DNA of 64,000 nucleotides from contig CALYQL010000008.1 in the NCBI GenBank assembly GCA_945285915.1, forward strand, positions 1 through 64,000, written 5' to 3'. The notes under the pieces were generated by a model. The model saw only the letters and a program-made list of their open reading frames with translations. It was not told where the DNA came from and did no database searches. The translations under genes and the position numbers were made by a program. Source of the DNA: an uncultured Bartonella sp. (lineage in GTDB: Bacteria; Pseudomonadota; Alphaproteobacteria; Rhizobiales; Rhizobiaceae). Numbering within the stretch: the stretch's first letter is position 1; each line of letters starts with the position of its first letter. Below, piece by piece: positions 37,014 through 49,668 of the stretch.

Positions 37014-37714
37014 TGGATATCGAGTTCTTATGGTCTTGTTTTAAACAAATATTGGTTGGCTTGCCGGTAACCCTAGTTTTAGCCATATCCTCACTATGCT
37101 GCGGATTTATATTGGCGCTTTTCATTGCGTGGTTGCGGCAATCGCGTAATATTATTCTAGCGTCTATTGCACGGTTTTATGTTTTTGCATTTCGAGGGTC
37201 TCCCCTCCTTATCCAGATCTTTTTGATTTATTATGGTGCGGGACAGTTTAGAAGTACTTTTCAATCAATCGGTATTTGGTGGATTTTACGTGAGCCAATG
37301 TATTGCGCAATTATAGCGCTAAGTTTGAATACAGCTGCCTATTCATCAGAAATTATGCGCGGTGCGCTTTTGGCTGTTCCACATTCTAATGTAGAAGTTG
37401 GACGAGCCTATGGAATGACGCCTTTGCTTATTTTTAGAAGAATTATCTTTCCATTAGCTTTAAGGCAGGGATTACCTGCTTATAGCAATGAAATAATATT
37501 AATGGTTAAATCCACCTCTTTGGCTTCTGTTATAACGATTTTGGATATGACAGGCATTGCCACAACAATCATCAGCGAAACCTACAGAGCTATCGAAGTT
37601 TTTATTGTTGCAGGATTTCTCTATCTCATATTGAATTTCCTAATAACGCGAGCCATCGCATTGTGGGAAAATAGACTTCTTGCTTATACTAGACCACCTA
37701 GCGGAACAGTATAA
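37013..37714 (+). CDS. Amino-acid ABC transporter permease (HisM/OccM type)
   Basis: Second permease of the importer, 233 aa. It has the typical FAFRGSPLLIQIFLIYYG and the EAA loop VEVGRAYGMTPLLIFRRIIFP (about 127-147). Together with the upstream permease it would form the membrane heterodimer. No ATP-binding protein gene follows; the next 580 bp hold no gene. The ATPase must come from elsewhere in the genome or the importer is incomplete. Confidence 0.92.
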   Translation: MDIEFLWSCFKQILVGLPVTLVLAISSLCCGFILALFIAWLRQSRNIILASIARFYVFAFRGSPLLIQIFLIYYGAGQFRSTFQSIGIWWILREPMYCAIIALSLNTAAYSSEIMRGALLAVPHSNVEVGRAYGMTPLLIFRRIIFPLALRQGLPAYSNEIILMVKSTSLASVITILDMTGIATTIISETYRAIEVFIVAGFLYLILNFLITRAIALWENRLLAYTRPPSGTV

Positions 37715-38298
37715 AGTCAAAAGCTTCATCAATAACAACAGTATATGGACCATTATTGCGGATTTTACTACGCCACCTCACTGGTAAAATTTAGTATTCC
37801 TGTACATTGCGTATAAAAGTAGCACGATAATTCGGCTCTGCTTCTATTCTTGTTTAAAATAAAAAAGCCGATAATTTACTCAAAAAATAACGTCCTGACA
37901 TTCATAACATCCGTTATGACATCATTAATTGTCCGTGGTCATTCGCATTTTCCAATGCATAACATGGGTAGATATCCACCTGCTATGTATTGGTTATAAA
38001 TCGGAAAACTTGGATAAGCCTAATATTATATATTTCGCAGCTAACCGATTTAAAAAAATAAAGCGGGCATATTTTGCCCGCTTAATAAGCTCATATTCAA
38101 AGATAAGAGCCGATAAAAATATTTGAAATCAGTGAACTCTCTTGAAAGCTTGCAATTGGATTTTTAAGACAAAATCCAACTGCCGGTAAATAAAAGCGAA
38201 AATAGTTACTTTTTAACCTAAGCGATAGCCGGAACTCTCAAGCGTTTTCTGTATAATGCGTCAGCAATATAGAGAACATTTTCAAATATCATGAAGTG
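37715..38298. other. Intergenic stretch with two hairpins
   Basis: About 580 bp without a recognisable gene. Two perfect inverted repeats lie in it: 38061-38083 (see terminator) and 38156-38179 (TTGGATTTT/AAAATCCAA, 6-nt loop). On the minus strand the two hairpins and the T-rich end would fit the 3' part of a small RNA or a long 3' untranslated region of the TM2 gene. Confidence 0.45.
38051..38083 (-). terminator. Rho-independent terminator, minus strand
   Basis: AAGCGGGCA (38061-38069) pairs with TGCCCGCTT (38075-38083) around a 5-nt loop. On the minus strand it is followed by TATTTTTTTA. It lies 215 bp after the TM2 gene, whose transcript it may end, or it ends an unannotated small RNA. 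Confidence 0.75.
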
Positions 38299-38697
38299 TT
38301 ATTTTATTGGATAACCGTTTTTATCTTTAAAGGTACCGGTCAAGATATATACAAGGTCAACCAATGCCCAAATACTTGTAACAATTATGCCGATAACGGT
38401 ACATGTTAGCACCAACATAACGATGCCAGAGCCAATTCTTCCCACCAAAAAGCGGTGAACGCCCAATATGCCGAAGAACCAACAAACGATTGCTAGAACG
38501 ACCTTGTTGTAGCCTGTGTTTGATACCAACGGAAATACATTCTTGGCCAGTTCACCCTCTGTAACGAAATCAACATCACAACCAACAGCTGGCGCTTCTG
38601 TGCCTTTCCAGTCGATAATGGAAAAGTTATAACGATTACCATCTTCGCCAGAAATCATTCCAGTGCTGTCGTTATATACTAATATTTTCCCTCTCAT
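38299..38697 (-). CDS. TM2 domain-containing membrane protein
   Basis: A 132 aa protein in two parts. The N-terminal half (about 1-60) is a small beta-rich domain starting MRGKILVYNDSTGMISGEDG, resembling an OB/cold-shock-like fold. The C-terminal half is a TM2 domain: two transmembrane helices separated by a short turn (VVLAIVCWFFGILGVHRFLVGRIG, then a second helix ending ALVDLVYILTGTF). Function unknown. It sits between the ABC importer and eno with its own upstream region. Confidence 0.82.
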   Translation of the reverse strand: MRGKILVYNDSTGMISGEDGNRYNFSIIDWKGTEAPAVGCDVDFVTEGELAKNVFPLVSNTGYNKVVLAIVCWFFGILGVHRFLVGRIGSGIVMLVLTCTVIGIIVTSIWALVDLVYILTGTFKDKNGYPIK

Positions 38698-38834
38698 ACT
38701 AATCCCTCATTTCCAAATCATATCTCTCAAATTAACTCACCCCCGCTTATTGAATAAACGGAGGTAAATTATCAACTTTGTCACGATTAAAATAAAAAAT
38801 CTGTATTTCCAGTACTAAATATACTTATACAGAG

Positions 38835-38861
38835 AAAATTAAGCGGGTTATAAACCCGCTT
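38835..38861 (-). terminator. Terminator after eno
   Basis: AAGCGGGTT (38841-38849) and AACCCGCTT (38853-38861) form a 9-bp stem with a 3-nt loop, followed on the minus strand by AATTTTC. It lies 33 bp after the eno stop. Confidence 0.75.
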
Positions 38862-38893
38862 AACGCTTTTTCATAAAACATCAACCGCTCAAA

Positions 38894-40190
<1,297 letters not shown>

Positions 40191-40259
40191 GGTTGTTGTT
40201 CTGCATTATCAATAGACGAACTATCGCAATGAGAAAAGTTCAAAACTTCATAAAATCCA

Positions 40260-41093
40260 TTAGAGTTTTTTGGCCAACTGGTCGAATGCCTTAAGTGTCT
40301 CCAATAAATTTGACAAATTATCGAGCCTTACCATGTTTGGACCATCAGAAGGGGCATTGTCTGGATCTTGGTGTGTTTCCAAAAATACGCCCGCAACGCC
40401 AACGGCTACAGCAGCTCTAGCCAGTGTTTCTACGAATTCGCGTTGGCCACCAGAAGATGTACCTTGTCCACCTGGCTGCTGCACAGAATGTGTTGCATCA
40501 AAAATAACTGGTGAACCAAAAGCTGCCATGATTGGCAAAGCGCGCATATCAGAAACCAATGTGTTGTATCCAAATGAGACACCCCGCTCACAGGCCATCA
40601 CATTAGGGTTTCCACTTTCAGTTATTTTAGCAAGAACATTTTTCATGTCCCATGGCGCAAGAAACTGTCCCTTTTTTACATTAATAACCCTGCCCGTTTT
40701 CGCTGCTGCAATAAGCAAATCTGTTTGACGGCACAAAAAGGCTGGTATTTGCAAAACATCAACAATATCGGCGACCATCGCACACTGTTCTTCAGTGTGT
40801 ACATCGGTCAAAACCGGCACTTGAAATTCGCGCTTCAAATCAGCGAAAATATCCATCGCTTTTTCCAATCCAATTCCTCTTTTTGAAGAAAGGGATGTAC
40901 GATTAGCCTTATCAAAGCTGGATTTATAAACAAAACCTATTCCCAGTTTATCGGTAATTTCCTTAATACTGCCTGCCATATCAAATGCATGGTCACGACT
41001 TTCCATCTGGCAAGGACCAGCAATTATAGAAAGTGGGGCATTGTTTGAAAAAGTTACGTTACCTACAGTAACTGAACTATTAGGTTTGGTCAT
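40260..41093 (-). CDS. kdsA: 3-deoxy-D-manno-octulosonate-8-phosphate synthase
   Basis: Condenses arabinose-5-phosphate with PEP to make KDO-8-phosphate for LPS. 277 aa. Typical blocks: [15 protein letters not shown] (about 23-37), the Lys/Arg substrate site [35 protein letters not shown], and the C-terminal METHQDP-like [17 protein letters not shown]. As the last block is fully present, the enzyme looks active. It shows the organism makes a KDO-containing LPS. Confidence 0.96.
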   Translation of the reverse strand: MTKPNSSVTVGNVTFSNNAPLSIIAGPCQMESRDHAFDMAGSIKEITDKLGIGFVYKSSFDKANRTSLSSKRGIGLEKAMDIFADLKREFQVPVLTDVHTEEQCAMVADIVDVLQIPAFLCRQTDLLIAAAKTGRVINVKKGQFLAPWDMKNVLAKITESGNPNVMACERGVSFGYNTLVSDMRALPIMAAFGSPVIFDATHSVQQPGGQGTSSGGQREFVETLARAAVAVGVAGVFLETHQDPDNAPSDGPNMVRLDNLSNLLETLKAFDQLAKKL

Positions 41094-41234
41094 ATTATTG
41101 TTGATCCTTTTATATTATGAATTGCATATCTGGGATATCATAACTGTAAAACTATACCCTATCGGAAAGTTTTTATCCATTAAGATTATAGAACAATAAG
41201 TCTGTTCTCACACAGAATATTTTCAAATAATATG

Positions 41235-41435
41235 TCATTTCGATGATGCAGAAGTCATTGTCTTTGACATCAGACTTCTTAAACTTGCATCAAGCACTCT
41301 AGTGATTGCGATATTGGAAAACACTTCTACTGCAATAAGACGACCAGATCGTCTCATGGGTTTGTTAATTTGCTCAACATATTTCGTTATAAGCTGGTTT
41401 TCATCAATAGAAATAAAAGACCAAATTGGTTTAAT
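41235..41435 (-). pseudogene. Possible gene remnant or small protein
   Basis: A minus-strand frame open from 41435 to a TGA at 41235, with protein-like composition: ISIDENQLITKYVEQINK, then MRRSGRLIAVEVFSNIAI and TRVLDASLRSLMSKTMTSA. The only ATG is at 41357 (40 codons) without a ribosome-binding site; two TAA codons close the frame upstream. It may be the tail of a decayed gene. I do not recognise a family, and chance is possible. Confidence 0.25.
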
Positions 41436-41560
41436 TTATTAGTCGACAAATATTTTGTAAGTCTTATTGTCAAAATGTCTAAACGACTGCGTGGAGCAAA
41501 ATTGTCTATTAAGCGCTGTTATAGCGCACCAATCCGACAATAAGTAAAGCGATCAAAGGA
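41436..41560. other. Remainder of kdsA-pyrG gap
   Basis: The 525-bp gap between kdsA and pyrG (41094-41618) holds the possible remnant at 41235-41435 and the pyrG terminator at 41561-41599. In the rest, including 41094-41234 where the kdsA promoter must lie, I see nothing definite. Confidence 0.4.
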
Positions 41561-41599
41561 TAAAAAAACCTGTGATAGATTGTTGAATCCATCACAGGT
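41561..41599 (-). terminator. Rho-independent terminator after pyrG
   Basis: ACCTGTGAT (41568-41576) and ATCACAGGT (41591-41599) form a 9-bp stem with a 14-nt loop, followed on the minus strand by a run of seven T. It starts 20 bp after the pyrG stop. Confidence 0.85.
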
Positions 41600-41618
41600 A
41601 AAAAATAGATAAACTAAC

Positions 41619-43271
<1,653 letters not shown>

Positions 43272-43440
43272 CTATAATTTTTCCAGTAAAAAATTTACTT
43301 TTCCGACATTTTTTTAACTTTGAAAAACATTTCAATTTTGCCCCAAAGAGGCATGTTAAAAAAACATCATGTTCATAAAATGAATCAACTTGTTGATAAT
43401 TTGATTCATAAAACAAGTGTAACTGTTTGTTATTTTTAAC

Positions 43441-43472
43441 AAAATAAAACCCCGTTTCAAACAAACGGGGTT
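43441..43472 (-). terminator. Rho-independent terminator after the L,D-transpeptidase gene
   Basis: AACCCCGTTT (43448-43457) and AAACGGGGTT (43463-43472) form a 10-bp stem with a 5-nt loop. On the minus strand it is followed by TTATTTT. It lies 24 bp after the stop codon. Confidence 0.85.
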
Positions 43473-43495
43473 CAATAATCTATTAAACCAGCTAA

Positions 43496-44128
43496 TTAAA
43501 GGACGACAACTTCTGTACCGACATTCACACGATCATAAAGATCAAGCACATCGTCATTAATCATACGGAAGCAACCATTTGATGCTGATGAACCAATTGT
43601 CCAAGGCTGAACTGTGCCATGAATGCGGATATACGTATCCTTATTGCCTTGCCATAAATATAGTGCACGAGCACCCAATGGATTTCCTGGTCCGCCATCC
43701 ATACCGTTCGCAAAACGAGCATAGTGTTCAGGGCTACGTTTCACCATATCTTTGGTCGGTATCCAACGTGGCCATTCACGTTTGAAACGAATATTGGCTG
43801 TGCCTTTAAATTGTAAACCAATTTTACCCACAGCAATACCATAACGACGGGCTGTCGTTGGTGTTTCTACAAAATAAAGGAAATAATTTTTCGGGTCGAT
43901 AACAATTGTACCTGGCTTATAGCCCGAAAATGATACGGTCTGGGCACGAAACCTTTCCGGAATATTGTAATTTTTCACACCCGGTGTTTGTGCCTGTTTT
44001 TTATCGGTAGCCTTGGCTACTTGCGCGTTATTTTTGTTCTGAGCGTCATTGGCTGGTTCAGCAAATGCAGCGCTCCCTGACAAGAAAAATAAACCGGATA
44101 AACCGGCCAATAATAAACGATGTATCAT
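43496..44128 (-). CDS. L,D-transpeptidase (YkuD family)
   Basis: Periplasmic enzyme of 210 aa that makes 3-3 peptidoglycan cross-links or anchors proteins to the wall. Residues 1-23 are a signal peptide (LLLAGLSGLFFLSGSAAFA). A short Asn/Gln/Lys-rich spacer follows, then the YkuD domain (about 70-210) with the catalytic motif IRIHGTVQPWTIG and SNGCFRM (Cys186). It stands alone between pyrG and secG, with a terminator after it. Which of the two reactions it performs is not clear. Confidence 0.92.
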   Translation of the reverse strand: MIHRLLLAGLSGLFFLSGSAAFAEPANDAQNKNNAQVAKATDKKQAQTPGVKNYNIPERFRAQTVSFSGYKPGTIVIDPKNYFLYFVETPTTARRYGIAVGKIGLQFKGTANIRFKREWPRWIPTKDMVKRSPEHYARFANGMDGGPGNPLGARALYLWQGNKDTYIRIHGTVQPWTIGSSASNGCFRMINDDVLDLYDRVNVGTEVVVL

Positions 44129-44415
44129 GTTAGTCTAAATCCCGCGACGGTTGTTGAACTTGCGTCAGTGTGGATGCAATTTGGTTTTCTCATAAGACCA
44201 TTTCTAGGTCATCTCAATATTTTTTAGCCTAATCAACATAAGTTGCTAGCAACCTATGGCAAGCATGCAACACTCGCAACAACTTGATTATATGCCAAAC
44301 AAGCCTGAGTTAAGGATTGTTCCGCCTATTGGTAATAGGTCACCGTTAAAATCTCTTTAAACTGTCTAAAAAAACGACAAACAAAATACGGTTATAAATA
44401 CAAAACTGCAAATAC
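44129..44415. other. secG/L,D-transpeptidase intergenic, nothing definite
   Basis: Together with the secG terminator this gap is about 340 bp. No open frame or RNA gene was recognised. The promoter of the L,D-transpeptidase gene is expected here, but I could not pick a confident match. Confidence 0.4.
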
Positions 44416-44440
44416 GAAAAAAGGGGCGCATAGCACCCCT
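44416..44440 (-). terminator. Rho-independent terminator after secG
   Basis: On the minus strand AGGGGTGC pairs with GCGCCCCT (one G-U pair) around a 3-nt loop, followed by six T. It lies 30 bp after the secG stop. Confidence 0.85.
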
Positions 44441-44469
44441 CTTCCAACATCAACCATCAATTTTAAATT

Positions 44470-44952
44470 TTAATTTGATGGAACTGGATTTTCTGGCTGC
44501 TGTGGTACTGGATTTTCCTGAACTAGCGCAGATGAATTATTTTCATTTGCCTTTGTGCCATCTGATTTGGACGTATCGGTATTTTCTTTATCAGCTTTAC
44601 CGCCAAGTTGTTCCAAAATAGAAGGCTGATTGCCATTTTCAGTAGGAGATTGACCGTTTGCAGGCTTCTGCCCTTCTGGTGTCGCTTTACCTTCAGTTGT
44701 TGGAATACGGTTAAGAATATCCGATGCTGGATTGGAAATGCTATCCACAACCACAAGAATAATAGATGTCGCGAAAAAGCAGATAGCCAATATGGCTGTC
44801 AAACGCGTTAGCGCATTTTTCGTGCCTCGGGCAGTCATAAAGCCTGAACCACCGCCTATACCAAGACCACCACCTTCAGAACGTTGTATCAAAATAACGC
44901 CTACGAGTGCGATAACAATTAATAGATGAATGACAACAAGTACTGTCTGCAT
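44470..44952 (-). CDS. secG: Protein translocase subunit SecG
   Basis: Small membrane subunit of SecYEG. 160 aa: the first transmembrane helix at 1-20, the conserved VILIQRSEGGGLGIGGGSG with the turn, a second helix at about 52-72 (LTAILAICFFATSIILVVV), then a long hydrophilic extension (about 80-160) rich in Asn, Gln, Pro and Lys that is not part of the SecG fold. tpiA is upstream, as is usual in alphaproteobacteria. Confidence 0.93.
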   Translation of the reverse strand: MQTVLVVIHLLIVIALVGVILIQRSEGGGLGIGGGSGFMTARGTKNALTRLTAILAICFFATSIILVVVDSISNPASDILNRIPTTEGKATPEGQKPANGQSPTENGNQPSILEQLGGKADKENTDTSKSDGTKANENNSSALVQENPVPQQPENPVPSN

Positions 44953-45033
44953 ATGTTTTGCTCTAACTTTGATCTTCGCGGCTGTTTACACGCAAATCCC
45001 ACACAATCCAAGAGGAAACCGAAAATTCTTTGC

Positions 45034-45801
45034 TTATAATTTACGATATGCGTCACAAATAGCCAAAAAATCGCTCGCTTTTAGGCTAGCACCACCAACT
45101 AAAGCACCATCGACATTATCAACGCCTAATAATTCGACAGCATTTGTAGGTTTAACAGATCCACCATAAAGCAAACGCATTTTTGCACCAGATTTTGCAA
45201 AACGCTTAGTAAGTTCGCTACGAATAAAACCATGAACTTCAGCAACATCGTCTGCTGTTGGTGTTTTTCCTGTGCCAATTGCCCAAACTGGTTCATAAGC
45301 AATCACAGTATTTTCTGGCGTGGCTCCTTCAGGCACTGACCCCAATAGCTGTTTACCAACAACATCAAGCGTTTTGCCGCTTTCCCGTTCTGCAAGTGTT
45401 TCTCCAACGCAAATAACTGCAACAAGACCAGCGCGCCATGCAGCCTCTGCTTTCTCACGCACGAGATCATCTGTTTCGTGATGGTCTGTGCGGCGTTCTG
45501 AATGGCCGACAATAACATAATCAGCGCCTGCTTCCTTGAGCATAGGTGCTGATATATCGCCTGTATGCGCTCCACTATCAGCCACATGGCAATCTTCACC
45601 GCCCAAGTGCAATTTTTCACCGTCAAGGCTATCAGCGGCACGAGACAACAACGTTGCCGGCACACAAATAAGCGCTTCAAACAACAATCCCAAATCTGAA
45701 CTGACACCAGCTGCGATAGCCCTCAACTCTGTTAAAGATTCGCCTGTGCCGTTCATTTTCCAGTTTCCGGCAACAAGTGGTCGAACATCAGGAGTCATCA
45801 T
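45034..45801 (-). CDS. tpiA: Triosephosphate isomerase
   Basis: Glycolytic TIM-barrel enzyme, 255 aa. Substrate Lys in [11 protein letters not shown] (about 8-18), catalytic His in VIVGHSERR (about 96), catalytic Glu in [15 protein letters not shown] (loop 6, about 169-183), and the phosphate-binding LLYGGSVKP and GALVGGASL. Full length. Either of two adjacent ATGs may start it. It is transcribed divergently from ppiD and leads into secG. Confidence 0.98.
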   Translation of the reverse strand: MMTPDVRPLVAGNWKMNGTGESLTELRAIAAGVSSDLGLLFEALICVPATLLSRAADSLDGEKLHLGGEDCHVADSGAHTGDISAPMLKEAGADYVIVGHSERRTDHHETDDLVREKAEAAWRAGLVAVICVGETLAERESGKTLDVVGKQLLGSVPEGATPENTVIAYEPVWAIGTGKTPTADDVAEVHGFIRSELTKRFAKSGAKMRLLYGGSVKPTNAVELLGVDNVDGALVGGASLKASDFLAICDAYRKL

Positions 45802-45957
45802 TTCACCTCAATATCAGTCTTAAAAAAAGAATTTAGGACTTTAACTAGCAAATTACACAAGCAAAGCAAGTCTTTAACCTTGCATATTGTGCGCCTTTGT
45901 TGCAAATCCTATCAGAGCTTTATGCTTTATTGAAGCCAATTAAAACGGAATTAACCG

Positions 45958-47847
45958 ATGCTTGATACTATACGTAACGCTGTCAACTCCTGGGTCGCCA
46001 AGGTTTTTCTTGGTATTCTCGTTCTATGCTTTGTCCTTTTATGGGGTGTGCCAGAACTAAGAAAGAGTGGTGGCAACGACCTTTTCATTGCAGGAAAATC
46101 CAGTATAAAAACAGATACTTATAGGCTGGCACTGGGTGACCAGACAATGCGGTATTCACTCGCAATTAACTCGTCACACCTCCTCTCCCCCGGTGAAGCA
46201 CAGCAATACGGAATTCCACAGGCTGTTCTTGGTGAATTGCAGCAAGATGTCATTTTTGACGAACAAGCCAGACTTATGAAAATTGGCGTTTCTAAAGATG
46301 GTATTGCCAGTGCTATCGGTCGCGATACGATTTTTTATCAACAGGGTAGCTTCAATAGAACGTTATTTATGGACTATTTGAAGCAATTGCATATCAATGA
46401 GTCGGATCTTATCGAGTATTACGCCTCCAAGGAAAAACGGGATCAGTTTCTGGGTGCAGCAATTGGTGGTCTGAAAACGCCTGATGTATTTTTGTCAGCA
46501 TTGCAAAATTATCAAGGTGAAACACGTTCAGCTGACTATATTGTCGTAACACCAAAAGAGATCGGAACATTGAAGTCTCCATCTCAAGATGACCTACAAA
46601 AATGGTTTGACCAGCATAAAGAACAGTTCCGCGCTCCGGAGTACCGTAAAGTAACCCTTATGGTGATGAGCCCGGAACAACTTGTAAAGCCTGATGATAT
46701 TTCTGACGATGAAGCGAAGGCCTATTATACACAAAATGCCTCGCACTACATTGCTCCAGAAAAGCGTACAGTGGAAGAATTGCGTTTCGCAACACGTGAA
46801 GAAGCTGACGCAGCCCATAAAAAACTCAAAAATGGCATGACTTTTGATGATTTGGTAAAATCACAAAAGAAAACATTGAACGAAATTAAAAAAGGCCCAC
46901 TTACAAAGAACGAGTTTCCTGTAACTGTCGCATCAGACATATTCAATCTGACGAACAATGCGGTTAGTGATGTTATTAATGACCTACAGGGACCGGTTAT
47001 TGTTCGCCTTGTTGATGTACAACCTTCACAACCTTTACCATTTGAAAAAGTTGAAAAAGACATCCGTTTGACATTGGCTAAGGCTAATGCAGCCAAAGCG
47101 ATGCGTGATAATCATGACGCCATTGAAAATGCTCGTTTTGAGGGTGTATCTCTGCAAGACTTATCCAACCAATATAAATTGCCTCTGCGTGAAGTTACCT
47201 TAGATGACAAAGGTAGCACACAGGACGGCAATCTTCTGACAGATCTACCACAACAAAATATTTTGCTGGACGCCATATTCCAAGCGACAGAAGGTGCTGA
47301 CATGGATCCGATATCACTGCAAGGTGGTGGATACTTATGGTATCGATTGGACAGTGTAATACCGGCACGCGATCGCACACTTGAAGAAGTTAAAGACAAA
47401 GTCACTAATGGCTGGAAATCTGATGAAATACAGTATCGCCTGAATGAAGAAGCCAAAAAACTTGAAGGTGAGTTGAAAAACGGCAAGAATCTTGACGCTC
47501 TGGCGAAAGAACTTGGCGTGACCAAACAGACGGCAAGAGGATTAAAACGTGGGAACTCTGCTGAAGTTATCGGGTCTGAGGGTGTTGCAGCTGTTTTTGC
47601 TGGACCTAAGGGCCATAAAGGTACGGCTAAAGGCGCTTTATCAGATAACCGTATCATCTACGAAGTTACAGAATCTATAGAGCCTCTTAACACAGATGCG
47701 AAATCATTGAGCTCCGAACAGCGCAAAAATTTCGATTTAATGATGGGTGCCGATTTAAAAACTGAACTGTTACTTGTCGGTAATGAGCAGACGCCCGTGA
47801 AGGCCGATAATACAAATTATAATCAAATTCTTCAAAATCTTCAGTGA
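45958..47847 (+). CDS. ppiD: PpiD/SurA-type periplasmic peptidyl-prolyl isomerase
   Basis: Membrane-anchored periplasmic folding factor for exported proteins, 629 aa. It has a short cytoplasmic start, one transmembrane helix ([17 protein letters not shown], about 16-32), a SurA-like N-terminal helical region, and a degenerate parvulin domain (about 270-355, [22 protein letters not shown] onward). A second helical part and a C-terminal region follow. It is the first gene of a plus-strand unit, 7 bp before trpD; the ppiD-trpD order is typical of rhizobia. Confidence 0.92.
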   Translation: MLDTIRNAVNSWVAKVFLGILVLCFVLLWGVPELRKSGGNDLFIAGKSSIKTDTYRLALGDQTMRYSLAINSSHLLSPGEAQQYGIPQAVLGELQQDVIFDEQARLMKIGVSKDGIASAIGRDTIFYQQGSFNRTLFMDYLKQLHINESDLIEYYASKEKRDQFLGAAIGGLKTPDVFLSALQNYQGETRSADYIVVTPKEIGTLKSPSQDDLQKWFDQHKEQFRAPEYRKVTLMVMSPEQLVKPDDISDDEAKAYYTQNASHYIAPEKRTVEELRFATREEADAAHKKLKNGMTFDDLVKSQKKTLNEIKKGPLTKNEFPVTVASDIFNLTNNAVSDVINDLQGPVIVRLVDVQPSQPLPFEKVEKDIRLTLAKANAAKAMRDNHDAIENARFEGVSLQDLSNQYKLPLREVTLDDKGSTQDGNLLTDLPQQNILLDAIFQATEGADMDPISLQGGGYLWYRLDSVIPARDRTLEEVKDKVTNGWKSDEIQYRLNEEAKKLEGELKNGKNLDALAKELGVTKQTARGLKRGNSAEVIGSEGVAAVFAGPKGHKGTAKGALSDNRIIYEVTESIEPLNTDAKSLSSEQRKNFDLMMGADLKTELLLVGNEQTPVKADNTNYNQILQNLQ

Positions 47848-47854
47848 GGCTAAC

Positions 47855-48883
47855 ATGAGCGACCTAAAACCTTTTATCAATAAGGTAGCAACAGGCTCAC
47901 CTTTGACACGTGATGAGGCCGAACAGGCTTTTACAATCATGATGTCTGGACAAGCGACACCAGCGCAAATAGGTGGTTTTCTCATGTCCTTGCGCGTTCG
48001 TGGGGAAACAATTGATGAAATTACTGGTGCTGTAGCATCTATGAGAAAAAAGATGTTGCCGGTTGAAGCTGATGAAAACGCAATCGATATTGTTGGAACG
48101 GGCGGCGACCAATCAGGTTCGTACAATGTATCAACAGCGACAGCATTTGTTGTGGCTGGTGCGGGTGTGCCAGTCGGTAAACACGGTAATCGCGCATTAT
48201 CATCTAAATCGGGAGCGGCTGATGCTTTGGCGGCACTTGGGGTGAATATCGATGCAACGCCCGAAACGATCGGTCGGTGTATTAAAGAAGTGGGTTTAGG
48301 TTTTATGTTTGCCCCTACCCACCATACCGCTATGCGTCATGTTGGACCCGCTCGTGTGGAACTTGGCACGAGAACAATATTCAACATTTTAGGGCCTTTA
48401 TCGAATCCTGCTGGAATAACCAAGCAGTTAATTGGTGTTTTTTCGCCTGAATGGGTTGTGCCGATTGCCAAGGTACTCCAAGGGCTTGGTTCTAAATCAT
48501 TATGGGTTGTGCATGGTAGCGGCATGGACGAACTCACAACAGCTGGAGAAACTCAAGTTGCCGCTCTCAAAAATGGCGAGTTGACAACATTTACTGTTAC
48601 ACCTGAAGATGCCGGTTTAAAACGTGTTACTATGGATGCCCTACGTGGTGGAAATCCGCAACAGAATGCTGAAGCCTTGCGTGAGGTTCTGGATGGCAAA
48701 CATGGTGCCTATCGAGATATTGTCCTGCTGAATGCTGCTGCAGCCTTTATCATTGCTGGTAAGGCTGAAACCTTGAAAGAAGGTGTAAAAATTGGTGAAG
48801 CCAGTATTGATGAAGGTAAAGCAAGAGCCAAACTTGATGAGCTGGTAAAAGTTTCCAATAGTGTCGGTGGGAACAATGAGTGA
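47855..48883 (+). CDS. trpD: Anthranilate phosphoribosyltransferase
   Basis: Second step of tryptophan synthesis, joining anthranilate to PRPP. 342 aa. PRPP site [19 protein letters not shown] (about 82-100), [17 protein letters not shown] (about 109-125), and [17 protein letters not shown] for anthranilate. Full length, with no damage. Its last 8 bases overlap trpC. Together they imply that at least the middle of the tryptophan pathway is kept. Confidence 0.98.
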   Translation: MSDLKPFINKVATGSPLTRDEAEQAFTIMMSGQATPAQIGGFLMSLRVRGETIDEITGAVASMRKKMLPVEADENAIDIVGTGGDQSGSYNVSTATAFVVAGAGVPVGKHGNRALSSKSGAADALAALGVNIDATPETIGRCIKEVGLGFMFAPTHHTAMRHVGPARVELGTRTIFNILGPLSNPAGITKQLIGVFSPEWVVPIAKVLQGLGSKSLWVVHGSGMDELTTAGETQVAALKNGELTTFTVTPEDAGLKRVTMDALRGGNPQQNAEALREVLDGKHGAYRDIVLLNAAAAFIIAGKAETLKEGVKIGEASIDEGKARAKLDELVKVSNSVGGNNE

Positions 48884-49667
48884 TATTTTAAAAAAAATAG
48901 AAGTCTATAAACGGCAAGAAATTGCCAAGGCAAAAGCCGCCCTTCCATTAGATGAAATTAAAGCAATAGCACGTGATGCAGATAAGCCGCGTGGTTTTTA
49001 TCAAGCCCTCAAAAACAAGGAAAAGGCTGGACTATTTGGTCTGATTGCCGAAATAAAAAAGGCTAGCCCATCAAAGGGATTGATACGACCTGATTTTGAT
49101 CCACCGGCTTTGGCTAAAGCTTATGAGGATGGTGGTGCTGCATGTTTATCGGTATTGACAGATGTTCCATCGTTTCAAGGCTCACCGGATTTTCTTGTCG
49201 CGGCAAGGAAAGCCTGCAACCTACCTGCATTGCGCAAAGATTTTTTGTTTGACGCTTATCAGGTTTACGAAGCCCGCGCATGGGGTGCGGATTGTATTCT
49301 TATTATTCTCGCAGCAATTGATGATGACCTTGCCTTGACGTTGGAAGATACAGCGTTTGAACTTGGTATGGATGTGCTTATCGAAACACACAATGAACAG
49401 GAAGTTGAACGGGCGTTAAAGCTAAAATCACCTTTGATTGGTGTCAACAACCGTAATTTGCGTAATTTTGAGGTGGATCTTGCCAATTGTGAACGTCTTT
49501 CGCATATGATCCCACAAGACCGCTTGTTGGTTGGTGAAAGTGGAATATTTACACATGATGACTTGTTACGATTGGAAAAAAGTAACATTCGGTCATTCCT
49601 CATCGGTGAGAGTCTCATGCGACAGACCGATGTAACAGCAGCAACGAAAACATTGTTAGGCTTATGA
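48876..49667 (+). CDS. trpC: Indole-3-glycerol phosphate synthase
   Basis: TIM-barrel enzyme of tryptophan synthesis, 263 aa from the ATG at 48876 inside the end of trpD. Catalytic residues appear in [13 protein letters not shown] (Lys and Glu), [25 protein letters not shown] and [14 protein letters not shown]. It is not fused to trpF. It is coupled by overlap to trpD and followed by moaC one base after its stop. Confidence 0.97.
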   Translation: MSDILKKIEVYKRQEIAKAKAALPLDEIKAIARDADKPRGFYQALKNKEKAGLFGLIAEIKKASPSKGLIRPDFDPPALAKAYEDGGAACLSVLTDVPSFQGSPDFLVAARKACNLPALRKDFLFDAYQVYEARAWGADCILIILAAIDDDLALTLEDTAFELGMDVLIETHNEQEVERALKLKSPLIGVNNRNLRNFEVDLANCERLSHMIPQDRLLVGESGIFTHDDLLRLEKSNIRSFLIGESLMRQTDVTAATKTLLGL

Positions 49668-49668
49668 C

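Noticed and set aside
37929-38126. A 65-codon plus-strand open frame after the ABC operon
   Set aside because: It runs through a terminator hairpin (38061-38083) and shows no protein family features.
47112-47657. A 181-codon minus-strand open frame
   Set aside because: Antisense to ppiD, with no motif and poor composition.
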